This document shows positions 23,561 through 36,306 of a DNA stretch of 64,000 bases, one piece after another (within the stretch, counting starts at the first letter, position 1; each line of letters starts with the position of its first letter). Source of the stretch: Argopecten irradians. Taxonomy: Eukaryota > Mollusca > Bivalvia > Pectinida > Pectinidae. The stretch is taken from NCBI RefSeq assembly GCF_041381155.1, contig NC_091134.1:41747338-41811337 (forward strand), in the 5' to 3' direction. Below the pieces are notes generated by a model that saw only the letters and a list, made by a program, of their open reading frames with translations, ran no database searches and was not told where the DNA came from. The position numbers and the translations under genes were made by a program.

Positions 23561-25467
23561 TTCATGAGATAGTGACATGGAACGTTCTGGTAGGAACAGA
23601 TCCGATTTTATAAAACAAAAACGAAAATAAAAAGAAGCATGATGTCATGCGTATATAACAATATAAAGATACAAATAAACTGCGTATATATCTTGAAATT
23701 AATCTGATGTGAATTTTAATTTAATGAATGATTATTATAGTCTAATACCATTCCACATTATACATGCATAACTTATTACCTGCTAAGATTTGTTATATTA
23801 CACACCCATAAACATGTACCATGATTTTGGTTATGTCAGAACAACATTCTTTGCTCCTATTGTTCTAGGTAATGTGCTCAGTGAATGTGACGAGCGCATC
23901 GTTCGAGTACTGCTGGTGTAGAAATGGGACGTTCACTGAAAATAATTACTGGATGACAAAATGGCATTTGCAATATCCGAAGTGTTCAGAAATTTCCTTT
24001 GCATTTACTATTTCATCAAGAATGCTAAACTGTATTTAAAAATACTAACTTATCAATGTCTCCTAAAACTGACTTGGTGCACTTTTCGATGTTAAATCAT
24101 AGTTAATTATCATGAATGAAATTTATAAATAGTATTGTGTGTTCATATATTAGATCTTATATTGTTAGAGTCGTGCAGATGGACATATAACTGTAACACA
24201 ATCATCTTGATAGGGAAATTTAGAGCTTTAACGAGCTATAAAAATGGTTTAAATAAAAACACAACTTGAATTGTACAAGAAAGTATGTGTGTTATGAAAA
24301 AAATGTGCAAATGAAAATAGCTTCTTATTCGGTCTCGATTTTAACTCTTTGTTTTACTTGATCTATTTGAGATTTGTATGTTTGGTGATCTATTAAAGGT
24401 ATGCATTATTTTCCAAAGTACATAATTTGTAATTTTCTAAGCTTGCAAAAGTGTATATAAGATGTACAAATACATATTTTAACATCTATAACTTGATGAT
24501 TAGGACGTGATTGTGTCAACTCAGTGAACAATATTGTCACGCGTTGGAGGTCGCTCGCTCCACATGCAAAAGATTTGAATAAATATAATTATGACTTAAC
24601 TTTATCAAAGTTGATCAAAATTATTCCAATCTTATTGAAAGGATCATATGGCTTATCTGACAGATTGAATGTACATATATTTGGATACAATGTATATCTT
24701 ATATATCTCAATATAAGGCAACTACTAGCAGAAGAATGTAATCTGATTTTTCAAAACACCATCAGTTATATATATACTAAGTACATATTAAAAGGACATA
24801 ACTTCAATGGTGAAAAATAGTATTTGGTATCCTGTTTTTAAGAGGCCTAGATTTAAAAAAGGAAATGAAGATTTTTGTTAGTAAGTGTGCTTAGTTAGAC
24901 GTACACTATTGTTCAAAACACAGCAATTGAATACTACATTGATTCAATGTTTGTGATAAGGAGAATAAACTATTTTTTGTAAACAAAGAATAACTTACAC
25001 AAAATGACACTTTTCAACATCATATATGGTATAAAAAACCTCAAACAAACTATCCAGATTCATGATTGTGGTGTTTTCATCGAAACAGAATACGTATATA
25101 CAAATTAGACTTCTATATAACGAATAATAAGATAGTTATTCATACAACTTTCTTTTTATTTTGCCAATACCAGAAATATGTTCGATGGTTTCAATTTTTT
25201 TAATTCATTTATTACAGAGAAAAAAATCGTTGTTATATAAAAAAAACTTGTTGTAGTCAATATTGAAACCATTGCATTTTAAATATTTGACAATTTGAAA
25301 AGATATTTAGTATATTTTCAAAGTCAGATTAAAGACCTAAAGACAGCGTGTTGTTTCCATTTCTGAGTGACCAAACATTTTTCAATTAAACAAAACTACA
25401 TGTCTTTACATCCCTTAATACTCTAAAATGAATTATGTAAATATGATCAGCTGATTGATTTAACACC
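23561..25467 (+). other. Duplicated flank of gene 2
   Basis: It aligns along its length with 5680-7640 downstream of gene 1: the GTTCTAG|GTAATGTG block at 23866, TTATGACTTAACTTTATC against 6630, and AAACTATCCAGATT at 25047. A 98-codon frame at 24524-24820 is not conserved in gene 1's flank and is not called. Confidence 0.55.
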
Positions 25468-25498
25468 TGTTAATTGAGCGCTCGCCCCTGTGAGGAAT
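25468..25498 (+). repeat. SINE start cut by transposon insertion
   Basis: TTGAGCGCTCGCCCCTGTGA is the 5' end of the same SINE insertion seen whole at 7650-7990. It stops at the AAT (25496-25498) that borders the Academ-like terminal repeat. Confidence 0.65.
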
Positions 25499-26740
25499 AA
25501 TGGGCGAGGAGAAATAGGTTCCCATGTACCCTCCTGGCAGTCTTTTGAAACAGGTTTTTTACTACCGGTATGATGTCTAGTTTCATTTTTTGCTTGCTGC
25601 CATTGACAACTGATGTCCCATGGGGGTCCTATGGCGGCCATATTGGATTTCAGTTACAAAAAATGGTCACACTTTCGCATATACGCACATGCATAAAGAA
25701 CCAGAAAACACACAGAGACAAATAAACACATTTTTAATATGATTGAAACATGCTGAATACGATAAAGTCACAGTTTTGTGAAATGGCGGGAAAATAATGA
25801 ATTTTTCAGCTTTTTTCATTAAAAAATCAATAAATGCCACAATTTTCATCACAAGAAAATAAATTGAATGATAAACCACCTTCTGACAGTCATTTCGAAT
25901 TGAAGTAACGCTTGTGTAAACATGTGTACTATGAGAAGATAGATCGCATATTTAAGGTGGAAAAAGGAGAAGAATCCCCCCCCACCGAAAAGATAAAAAA
26001 TGAAAAGAACTGCTATATTAAAACTCCATTTATTCAGGCAAAACACTTTGCAACAGTTATTCTGAATTGAACTCTTGGCTCTTGTCTAAACATATGTGCA
26101 TTATAAAAGGATAAATTTAGAATAATTATCATAATAAATATGTATTATAATAACATTAAAACTCCATTTATTCAGGCAAAACACTTTGCAACAGTTATTC
26201 TGAATTGAACTCTTGGCTCTTGTCTAAACATATACATATAAACATATAAATTTAGAATATTTATCATAATAAATATGTGTAATAGTACACTGTAATTACA
26301 ATAATTACATATTCCTGGATCCAGTTAACATCCAAAGGCTAGTTCACATGTTTTATCCATGATCAGACAGTTCCCAATTACAACTATAACGTGGTCAACA
26401 CGGTAATAATACAGATACTTGTAGTGAAAACAACTGGAAAATATAGAATATGTTTCATAAATTATCGACCCGTGCCATAACAAAAAGTACCACTGAGTTC
26501 GAAGTATTCTCCTTGAATGTTATGTCCTGAAGACACGATAGTATTGCACTGCTCATTACAACAAAACAAAATCCTTTCGGGCTCACGACTGCTGCTTTGG
26601 TTTTCGTCAAGCTGCTGCAAGTTGTCGTGGGGTCACTGCGTTCCGGTGGAATAGATGTCCACATATATTTCGACAATTCCCTCATGTTCCATCTAGTCCG
26701 AGAATCTTTGGTGCAGAACAACCTTCTGGTCATGAAACTT
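25499..26740 (-). mobile_element. Academ-like DNA transposon, terminal segment 1
   Basis: It starts with the terminal repeat AATGGGCGAGGAGAAATAGG. Through about 26000 it matches the reverse complement of 33120-33646: TTCCCATGTACCC, GGTATGATGTCTAGTTTCAT, GTCCCATGGGG, GGCGGCCAT, TTCGCATATACGC, then CATTTCGAATTGAA. A direct repeat follows (26022-26285). The CGGATC-type stretch GTTAACATCCAAAGGC at about 26316 recurs at 27556 in segment 2. A 92-codon minus-strand frame (26733-26455) is not recognisable. The segment stops at 26740, where host flank begins. Confidence 0.6.
26022..26285. repeat. Direct tandem repeat of about 135 bp inside the transposon segment
   Basis: AAAACTCCATTTATTCAGGC and the following CTTTGCAACAGTTATTCTG, GAACTCTTGGCTCTTGTC and ATAAATTTAGAAT occur twice, starting near 26021 and 26157, with few differences. 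Confidence 0.75.
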
Positions 26741-27222
26741 TAGTTTAGTGAGACGTATTGTTAGGCAAAACACTTAAATGATTCTCAATTGATTCAATTT
26801 TTGTGATTAGGAGATTAAAATTTTTTAATAAATAAAATATATTTTTAAAAAAAAGAAAGAAAAAAAGAACGCACACAAATATTATTGACACTTTTCAGTA
26901 TAATATTTGGTATACCAATACCTCAATCAAACTATCCAGATTAATGTTTTGTGCTTTACAGCACATATACGTAAAGTATTAAACTTCATATAAAGAATAA
27001 TAAGATAATTATTTATAAGTCAACAATACTAGTATTTTTGTAAATTTTTCTTTTCATTTTTACCATATTAGAAACATGTTCTATGGTTTCATTTTCTCTA
27101 TCACAGATATAACCACTATTTTAAAATCTTTTACAGTTTGGACATAATTACATTGTACATGTCTTCACATCTCTTAAAACTCTAAAATAAAGCAATACAT
27201 TAATCAACATGTTTACAAACAT
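26741..27222 (+). other. Third copy of the gene flank, trapped between transposon segments
   Basis: TTTAGTGAGACGTATTGTTA, GGTATACCAATACCTCAATC and CTCTAAAATAAAGCAATACA match 6960-7590 (gene 1 flank) more closely than the flank of gene 2 at 24880-25440. No BIR-like exons precede it; the junction with the transposon is at 26740/26741. It implies a third gene unit whose body was deleted. Confidence 0.6.
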
Positions 27223-27360
27223 ATTTGTTTATACATGATTATATTCTAGAAAGTTCTATAACCTAGACTAATGATATGACCTTTATAGGATGTATTGATA
27301 AAAAAAGCTATAGGAGTTATCTCCCTTATCTCATAACTACATGTATTTAGTGTCATACAT
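27223..27360. other. Junction DNA of unknown origin
   Basis: It lies between the flank copy and the first base matching the inner terminal repeat of segment 2. No match is recognised elsewhere in the window. Confidence 0.4.
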
Positions 27361-27737
27361 AACACAAGAAAAAAAATTATTGAAAAAAAACCCTGTAGCG
27401 GTCATTTCGAATTGAACTAACCTTTGTCTAAACATATGTGTACTATGAAAATATAGATCACATGACTGAGGCGGAAAAAAGATAGGGAAACATCCCCCCC
27501 AACATAACCGTTCATAGAGAAAAATCACATAATTAAAAAAATTACATATTCCCGGATCAAGTTAACATCCAAAGGCCACTTCACATGTTTTTCCATGATT
27601 CAGACAGTTCCCAATTATAACTAGAACGTGATTAGTACCGTAATAATCCATGTTTTGTTTTATTGAATACAACTGAAAAACAAAAAATAGAAATCAAAAA
27701 GTTCCATCGCGTTCGAATTATTCTCAATCACATTCTT

Positions 27738-30700
27738 TAATAGTCATCATCGTCGTCCATATCAACCTCAAAGTCGACCTCATCGACCTCATCGTCCTCA
27801 CTATTACTATCATCCTCGATTTCCTCATCAGTAGCCAGAAGGTCGACGAGAGATGGCGGAAAGATTGGACCACAAGACCAGACCGGTTCCAATGTCCCAT
27901 CCTGGTTTTTTTTCCCAACCCTGGTTCATGTCGTATGGTTTCGGTTTCCAGAAGATGGGTTCGGCCGAGCGTTTGTAACATGCCACCCTGTAATTTACAC
28001 GCTGAATATGTGGGGTAAGTGAATCTTTGCAGGGTGGTAAACGAGCGAAGTCTATTTTTGACTTACTGTTCAAGGCTTCATCTTCTCCAACCATTTTCAT
28101 GAGTATTTTGGTCCTGACCTGATTTACTCTTCCCTCGCGTCCCTGATTGTACATCATACATGTGAAGGCCTCGAGATTCTCTTCAACTTCATGACTCACC
28201 TCCCAGTCGTTACCAAGCTGACTAAAACAGGAACAGCAATGTGATAAGATAAAATTGAAAGTTTAGCCTGAAATGTGAGTTGAATGTCATCTGAAAACAA
28301 ACACATTTACATGGAGTAACATAATATATTATCAACAAACCTGAAGACTTTCTGGAATTTGGGATTCTTTTGCTTTTTAAGGTGACTTTGTATACCCTTG
28401 AAGGAACTGGTACAATCCTCGCCGCTGACATAGTATCCGAGCAACGGTACGGTTGTCCAAGGGATGCTGCTAATTCAGAGACATTAACAAGCTGACGGTA
28501 TTTACCGGTTCCCGTATCGAGGTAGATGTCCAGGTTGATCTTGTCAGCGTGATGCAGCATGATGAAGAATATGTCACTATCGGGTGTCCTAACTACTGCT
28601 GACTTGAATCCAAGCATCACGGCATGGTGTAGATACAGTATCACGCGACTATCAGTTTCCTCCTGGTCCGATCGAAGATTATGGATTTCGTTGACGTCGA
28701 TCTGAAGTGGAAAAATATAAGACAGTTTAGTTACACGGTTTACCAATCATCATTAATTTATTTTTCCTAGAACAAAATTAAAACAAATCCTTACTACCTC
28801 TCCTTCCGTTGATGTCAGACTATAAACTAATCCTTCTACGATAATAATAGCCGTCCCACACTTCGCCAATCGAGATGTAGCGTCGTTGCTTTTCCAGGTC
28901 CTCAGCAAGAGCTGGCAGAATTGACGCTTGTTATCGTCGTTTCCCAAGAATAGTTTGAAGTCCTGTGGCTTTCTCGTTGACGGCCCTTGTACAATAAACT
29001 TTTCGGACGAGCCGCGTCTTAGTCTCCTGGTCTTTGATGGAGTCGGGTTGGTAGGAGTCGGTCGAAAAGATAAAGTGTTTTCTGGCCACCATCTGATCCA
29101 AGAGCTGCAAGCAAATGGCTCCAAATGTTGGCGCAAGGTTTGTGAGAGCATGGAAAAGAGCGTTCCCATCTTGGATGAATAGTGCATCTTTGGGATAAGA
29201 TATCTCTTCCATCTTGTCATCCAGAATGAATGCATCATCGCGGCCTTGTTAGTTTTGGTGAAGAAACCATCAGGGGTACACAGTGCGTGTGGAACAGGTG
29301 ATAGAGAGTAGCGCATAAGTTCGTCTAGGTCAAGTGGTTCCTCCTGCGTCTGTGACTTCACAAGTAACTGGAATGCTAGGTTGCTCTGTTCCTGGTACTG
29401 GATCAGCCTCAAAACAAACACAGATGTTAGTTTAAGTTGTAAAATGAATGTAATGAATATTATATTTTTCCTAAAATATGTGAATGACTTAGTACTTATA
29501 TTACCTTCCCAGCTGTAGAGGTTAACTTCACTATCTTGTTGTTTGCCTCCATTGTCAAGAGTTTGCTTTTCTTGATGGGGTCGAAGTAGCTTGTATCACA
29601 TCCGCCTTTAATGCGATCTCTGATAAAGTTCACCTTAGCATTATGCCCAACAATCTCGGCGTTCAGAACATCGACTTCAACTTTCTCGGGTACAGGGGCA
29701 CCGGACGCGAGCGAGTATAGGCGGTCCTTGTCAACCATTTGAAAGAGATTAGTGAAACTCTGTATGGCAGTAATTGTGCGCTTGACGGCGTCTTCACTCT
29801 TCTGAATCTGTGCTTGGTCTAGGTCATGATGCTGTCCCGACTTCGGACTCTCGGGATCGTCGATGAGTCCACACATCTCCAAAAGGGCTTGATAGTACTC
29901 TGCCTGGGCAGAGGTCGTTCGACACCAACGCTGATAGGCCGGAAAATTGTTGAAGATACCAAACGAGCCTCCTGTTGAGACAAATTTTCATAGTGATGTT
30001 TTTATTAATAGTAATAATGAAACATAGCATTCGCTGATCTGATGTACTTTGCCTACCTGAAGACTTAGCAAACCGCATGAAAGTTTCCTCCATTGTCTTG
30101 TCAACAGCGCTGAGGGCTCCTGGGATAAGGGATCGGTCGACAGCGATGGCGCCTTTCCTGATGAGATCTGTGACTCCAGGATGTGTCACTTCCAGGTTAG
30201 TGAGGAAAATCTCGAACCAGGTCAAATACCTGAATTAAGAAGTGAACGTAATTTATACAAATACAGAAAGTACATAAATATCAAAATAATTGACAACATT
30301 TTCCTTTCGATGCTACCTGGAATAGTTGTGTCCGTCGTATGCGAAGAATAAGGGTGCCATGTCTCCGTTGCACTTGTGGAAAAGGGTCAGGTTGTTTGTT
30401 TTCACTGAGAGAAGAAGCATAAACACCAGTCTACTATGATCCATGACTGATAACCAGAAAACTGCCGTCTTGCCGAGATGTCCCTGTTCGCACCTTGTCC
30501 TAATACTCAAACAAACGACTAATGACATTGTGTGTGGACTCATCCCGAAGTGCTAGGTCGAGATTTTCTTGATCACATGACGAGATAAGATTCAGGAGCG
30601 CCTCAGGGGTGAGCTGGATTTCTTCCTCCTGGATGAAGCGTTCCAACAAGAGACGCTCAAGGGATTCACAGACAGTTTTCAGACAAAATAGAGCTTTGGC

Positions 30701-33000
30701 ATATGCTTTTCCACTTAACACGCTCTTCAGACATCCACTCGTGACCAACTGGGCCTCCAGGAGAATTTCTGAGTACCCTGAACCGCGACACTTATGATTA
30801 GTTAGCATCCCCATATAGTTCATGGCAGTGTAGAATTGGCCAATGAGGACCAGATGATTGCTGTATCTGTCCGGAAATTTCCAGAGTAGTGGGAGCGCTT
30901 TCATACAAACACCTAGGTCAAATGTGTTGATTGTGTATGTTTGTCCAACTTCTGCTGATGCTTCCTCGGATTTCCGCAGTAGTTCTTGCACAACTTCGTA
31001 TTGTGTGATGGGCTGATTAATTGGTACATAATAGTTTATGGTGGATTTCCTTTGAGGAGGAACACCGGTGCATGATATGAAACCCCCAAGGCCTGGAATC
31101 GTTTGCTTGTCTTGACTGGACATCGCCCTGAAATAATGAAAATAGGACCTGTAGTGTTAAGGACATTTTAAAACTAATTACTGTCACTTTCGTGAGCGGA
31201 ACAACCTTACCTGCTGAGCATCCAGATATAGTAAACATGAAGACCTTTCTTGAATGCGTCGTTATTTTCCACAGGAGTTGTGAATGATGCCTCTGCTGGA
31301 AACTTTGGGCCCACTCTTATACCCAAGTTCATTGCCGGGAGAGTCTCTGTTGTGTCCGATGTAAGGCTCTGTTCTTTGGTCCTGTTGAAGGTTGGTAGAG
31401 TCCTATGGTGGCTTACATCTACGTCGGGTTTTGTCTCCTGGATCATGATGCCGCCCGCACTGTTGATAATGTTAGATCCATGTACATTTGTTGTTATCTT
31501 GTTCAGATTATCCCATTCACTATGGAAAACTTCGTTTGCATCTCCTGTTACTATAGATGGTGTGATGTATGTCGAAACTGCGTCGGTAGCTTTAGCGACG
31601 GCCGTCTCAAGTTCCAGTCCAAAGTCATACGATTCACAGTGGCCAAGTCTCTGGAGAATGGTGGTCAGACCTTTGCTGCGATACAAATGACGGATAGTGG
31701 CGCAAAGCAGAATGTGTTTAGGGAGTTTCCATTCGCTATCCGTGGCTATTCTACAGATATCTTGGCCTATGGATTGAACATATCGATGAGCCCTTTTATG
31801 CTGACAGGATTCGGAACCGGTCAAAACTAAGGAATCTTATGAGTTCATCGGGTAACAGGTTTTCTCCTTGATGTCTCATATCATCTGCAGTCGATGGCCA
31901 CGGAAGAGCTTCTGAATCCATGAATGCCTCTCTGATGATACAACAGAGGGAAGTAGCAGACACCTTCATATAATCAGACGTTCCAACTTGATAGGCACAT
32001 GCCATGGCATCTTGCAGTGTGATACTAGTGTTGTAGACCAGAAAGAAGGAAAATGATCCTCTGTTTTTCAGTGTTACTTTAGAAAAGGCTAAGAAATTCC
32101 CAAGAGTTTTATCCTTTTGTAATTTGTTCATAAGTTTTCGGCTCTATATCCAGGACTTGGTTCGTTCTGATTTTGCATCTCGAGAACATACATGTCACGC
32201 AGTGAACTGAGTTTCAAAACTTGGCAGTCATTTATAATTTCTTTTTGTCCGTACTCTTTGATAACTCCGTAAGCGTTTCTATGCGCGTTCCTGTTTTTAA
32301 TATATTCTGCATCTACACTTTCTACACGGGAATGGTGATAGTACTCCAAGTTGAATGCATTACGACATGCATCATGATATCGAGCCTCTTTGGCAAACAA
32401 GTCCTCCCCCTTGATTTTACGGACAAGATCTTCTTTTCCAAGGACGTTAGCCATATGTTCAATGCGTTTCCATGCAGGCTCTTTGTTTTTCCATGTTTAA
32501 AATCTGATGGTCCTGGTGGTTTTTCCGTGTATTTTAATTTCAAACTTGTCACAGAAAATGCATTCTTTGGAGAAAAGGCTACCAGTGCTTGATGTAGATT
32601 TTTGATTCCGGAGCGAATATGCCTGTGATGCAGAAGGTTGATCTAATACACTTGATTTCAGTCGATCTAACTTCGATGTGAAATGTAAATAACAGTTCCG
32701 GTGATAGCCATTGTTATCTAAATCGACACCATCCAGTGTTTCCGGTAAAAGATCACAGATAGCCTCCATACGACCAGGCGAACCAACATCCTCCTTCAGT
32801 CTTCGATCACGAATGCCAAGTAAATGACGTAGTTGTTCGTTGGGATCGCGCTTCGCAGATTGGAATGATATAAAATGTCCACTAGATCCAGTTTCACGGT
32901 GCAAAACACAAAGTTCAGCAGGCGATTCCGATTTGCTTGAATGGCGAACCCGTTTTCTCTTTGCCGTCCTCTTCAGAGCGTCTCACATTTATCATTCAGA
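27738..33000 (-). pseudogene. Frame-broken multi-exon transposase (Academ-like, XPG/PIN-like nuclease region)
   Basis: Read on the minus strand, there is a basic N-terminus (KRTAKRKRVRH) near 32990, then CVLH and CIFC zinc-ligand pairs with YHDAC near 32380. A core follows with SIGQDICRIATDSEWKLPKH (31770), LELETAVAKA, SEWDNLNK and GIMIQE. After an intron (donor at about 31210, acceptor at 31131) comes ITQYEVVQELL and DLGVCMKALPLLW. Then FFAYDGHNYSR is followed by an intron and YLTWFEIFL, DKTMEETFMRF, AYQRWCRTTS, YSLSPVPHAL and FIQDGNALF. The XPG/PIN-like block is QEETDSRVILYLHHAV, VVRTPDSDIFF and YLDTGTGKYRQ (28690-28500). Last come IDFARLPPCKDSLTPHIQRV and WSCGPIFPPSL, with a strongly acidic tail ending in Asp-Asp-Tyr and a stop at 27738-27740. 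At least five frame breaks (near 32.5, 32.13, 31.8, 30.5, 28.45 and 27.9 kb) make it non-functional. The order matches long proteins common in cnidarian and mollusc genomes. Confidence 0.7.
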
Positions 33001-33119
33001 TCAGACTTCTGTCTAAACAGAATAAAATTGAACAATTATTCAAAAGTATCGTGCTGGAAGGATCAGTATCAACCAGTTCATTAATTAAAAAAGATATATG
33101 TATATTTGATTTTTTTTTT

Positions 33120-33646
33120 TTTTGCTGGGGGGGGGGGGGTTCCCTATCTATTTTCTACCTCAGTCATGTGATCTATATTTTCATAGTACACATATGTTTA
33201 GACAAAGGTTAGTTCAATTCGAAATGACCGCTACAGGTTTTTTTTTCAATAATTTTTTTTTCTTGTGGTGAAAATTATGTAGCTTATCGATTTTTTCAGT
33301 GAAAAAAGCTGAAAAATTCATGATTTTTTCGCCATTTCACAAAATTGAGAAGACGTAAAGTCATAATTATGATTTTATTGTATTCAGCATGTTTCAATCA
33401 TGTTAAAAAATGTGTTTATTTGTCTTTTTGTGTTGTCTGGATCTATATATGCGCGTATATGCGAAGGTGTGATTTTGGCCATCTTTGATGACTGAAATCC
33501 AAGATGGCCGCCATATGAACCCCATGGGACATTAGTTGTCAATGGCAACAAGCATAAAATGAAACTAGACATCATACCGGTCCTAAAAACCATGTTTCGA
33601 AAAACTGCCAGAGGGGTACATGGGAACCTGTTTCTCCTCCCCCACT
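33120..33646 (-). repeat. Right terminal inverted repeat of the Academ-like element
   Basis: The reverse complement matches 25499-26000 over about 500 bp and 27361-27500 over its inner part. The outer tip is AGTGGGGGAGGAGAAACAGG. The inner end has a T-run/G-run (33111-33140). Confidence 0.75.
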
Positions 33647-33649
33647 AAT

Positions 33650-34560
33650 GTACATATAAAGTAAATGTGATAAAGATTTGATTACTATGAAATTCAAACT
33701 TTATGAACAGGAGTGTATGTAAACTGTCTTGTTTGTCATAATGTAAGTGTGTAAGTATAAGGTGGTCTGTAAATGGGTATGTGTGTGATACAATTACAAG
33801 ATGTTTATACATGTGAGAAAGAATTGGACGATGTACGTGTCGGTAACTGTAGGAGCTTGTGTGATTTATTTATCTATTCATCAGATATAAAACAATTACA
33901 AAACGATGCTTGTGAAATCTGTATTTGTGAGTAGGATATGGAAATATAAATTGAGCAAAACAGATGCGAAGGTGGAAACATTCAATCACATTTGTCTGCG
34001 AGGAACATTTAACGTACTGTAACACAATCATATTACCAATGTAAAGGTCTTGAAATGCGCTAAAGTGGAGAGGAGGAGCGATTAGGCCTATATATGAAAT
34101 AAATAAAAACAATAATGCAATACCTATGCGTTATAACTAAAAAGTCCGTCCTCAAATAATCGTAGCTGAACAAAGAACGTTTAGTTAAGCACTGTAAAAC
34201 CAAAGGCAATCTCACTACTTTAACTGAAGACTTTTTTCAATACGAGTTGATGACTGAAGAAGTTGACTTTATTGTCTATGATTGCACAGGGACACGTTTC
34301 TAAGTGTGGATGACGTTTTAGGTCTTAAGAAAATATCATATAAGGTATATCGATTGAGAGATTGTTCTGGGTTCATATGGAATGAAACTTACTTTCTATA
34401 CAAATTTTAACTGTAGAGTTATCTGCTATCATGCGATAACACAGTTACTAAATGCTTATTGTGAGTATTCTGTTTTATATTGCAATAGTTATAAGCGATA
34501 CGGAAACTGCTATGTTATTTTAACTTACTGCCAACGATCAGTTTTAAACTTTTGCTAAAA
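33650..34560 (+). other. Host flank resumed after the transposon
   Basis: No gene. About 33900-34540 aligns with 8170-8900 downstream of gene 1 (CACATTTGTCTGCGAGGAAC at 33986, GACACGTTT, AAGGTATATCGATTGAGAG). This shows the transposon sits within the duplicated flank. Confidence 0.55.
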
Positions 34561-35043
34561 AGGTAAAGTGTTTCAATCACAGGGACCTGGCACGAAAAAT
34601 TTTAACCAACAGTATACATATATATATGTTATAGTATCAAGGGTATGAACTCGGCGGTCGAGAAAAACGGACCTATTTTTTTAAAACCGTGATTATTTTA
34701 ATAAATGGGTTCTATACAACATTGACGGATATCTTACCTTAAAGAAAAATAATTTATCTTTCCATTGAGTGCTTGATGAACAAAATTGGCCAAGTATTGA
34801 CGAAGTTATGGCTTGATGAATCGGGAAATTTACGAAAATTATGCTAGGTAGACATTTCCCTGTCCGGTCGAAATATCGTCTCGGCTTTAATGGGCTCCTC
34901 AAAAACCAAGCCATAATTTCACAAAATCTACGCTTGTGGTGGTAAACAGTACCCATAACTGTGTTCATCCAAAATCTCCTTTGGAGGTGTCATGACCCGT
35001 ACTTTGTAGAAACTCCATTAAAACATCGTGTAGCTCACTTACT
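34561..35043. other. Unassigned non-coding stretch
   Basis: It contains an AT microsatellite (about 34610-34630). The 91-codon minus-strand frame at 34968-34693 shows no domain. Nothing else is recognised. Confidence 0.4.
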
Positions 35044-36306
35044 TCCCCCAAGGATGTTTGTGGCCAAATTTGGTTACATTCCATTCAGAACTCTATGACT
35101 AGTAGCGATTTAAAGGATTTATCTCTATTTCCCCTATTGGGCCCCGCCCCTCTTGCCCCTGGGGGATCAGAGCCAAAATTTATACAAGTTCTGTTCCCCT
35201 TCCCACAAGGATGTTTGTGGCTAATTTTGGTTACAATCCATGCAGAACTCTAGGACAAGTAGCGTTTTAAAGGATTTACCTCTATTTCCCCTATTGGGCC
35301 CCGCCCCTCCTGCCCCCGGGGGGGTCAGAGCCAAAATATATACAAGTTCTGTTCCCCCTCCCCAAAGGATGTTTGTGGCCAAATTTGGTTACAATCCATG
35401 CAGAACTCTAGGACAAGTAGCGATTTATAGGATTTACCTCTATTTCCCCTATTGGGCCCCGCCCCTCCTGCCCCCGGGGGACCAGAGCCAAAATTTATAC
35501 AAGTTCTATTCCCCTTCCCCCAAGGATGTTTGTGGCCAAATTTGGTTACAATCCATATAGAACTCTAGGACAAGTAGCGATTTATAGGATTTACCTCTAT
35601 TTCCCCTATTGGGGCCCGCCCCTCCTGCCCCCGGGGGACCAGAGCCAAAATTTATACAAGTTCTATTCCCCTTCCCCCAAGGATGTTTGTGGCCAAATTT
35701 GGTTACAATCCTTATAGAACTCTAGGACAAGTAGCGATTTATAGGATTTACCTCTATTACCCCTATTGGGCCCTGCCCCTCCTGCTTGGGGGATCAGAGC
35801 CAAAATTTATACAAGTTCTGTTCCCCTTCCCCCAAGGATGTTTGTGGCCAAATTTGGTTACAATCCATGCAGAACTCTAGGACAAGTAGCGATTTATAGG
35901 ATTTACCTCTATTACCCCTATTGGGCCCTGCCCCTCCTGCTTGGGGGATCAGAGCCAAAATTTTACAGTTCTTTTTTTCCTTCCCCAAAGGATGTTTGTG
36001 GCCAAATTTGGTTACAATCCATGCAGAACTCTAGGACAAGTAGCGATTTATAGGATTTACCTCTATTTCCCCTATTGGGCCCCGCCCCTCCTGCCCCCGG
36101 GGGATCAGAGCCAAAATTTATACAAGTTCTGTTCCCCCTCCCCCAAGGATGCTTGTGGCCAAATTTGGTTACATTCCATGGAGAACTCTATGACTAATAG
36201 TGATTTAAAGGAAATGTTGACGGACAGACGGACGACGGACGGACGACGGACGGACAATGGACGACGGACGCCGCGCCATGACATAAGCTCACCGGCCCTT
36301 CGGTAG
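35044..36306 (+). mobile_element. Pearl/Helentron-like element A (left end missing)
   Basis: It has about seven to eight units of a 157-bp tandem repeat marked by AAGGATGTTTGTGGCCAAAT, CTAGGACAAGTAGCGATTTA and CCCTATTGGGCCCCGCCCCT. An ACGG/GACGGAC microsatellite (36218-36270) and CCGCGCCATGACATAAGCTC follow. It ends within the terminal hairpin (CACCGGCCCTTCGG). The opening segment found in elements B and C is absent. Apparent small proteins here are repeat artefacts. Confidence 0.7.

Larger units (their letters stand above)
27361..33646 (-). mobile_element. Academ-like DNA transposon, main segment with transposase
   Basis: The right terminal inverted repeat is complete (33120-33646). The left one keeps only its inner part: 27361-27500 is nearly identical to the reverse complement of 33120-33255 (CCTGTAGCGGTCATTTCGAA, AACATATGTGTACTATGAAA). 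Between them lies one minus-strand multi-exon transposase. AAT occurs just left of segment 1 (25496-25498) and just right of this segment (33647-33649). That is compatible with a 3-bp target duplication as known for Academ, but the two ends may come from separate insertions. The large size, long terminal repeats and XPG/PIN-like domain favour Academ. Another uncharacterised superfamily is possible. Confidence 0.6.

Noticed and set aside
25849-26046. Small minus-strand protein frames in the transposon terminal repeats
   Set aside because: Hydrophobic low-complexity frames within AT-rich terminal repeats, not conserved between the two terminal copies.
31250-31830. Plus-strand frames of 141-146 codons
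   Set aside because: Antisense shadows of the minus-strand transposase, whose core motifs are recognisable.
25499-33646. Polinton/Maverick as an explanation for the large element with long terminal repeats
   Set aside because: No polymerase B, integrase, ATPase, protease or capsid-like frames; one transposase-like multi-exon gene explains the coding content.
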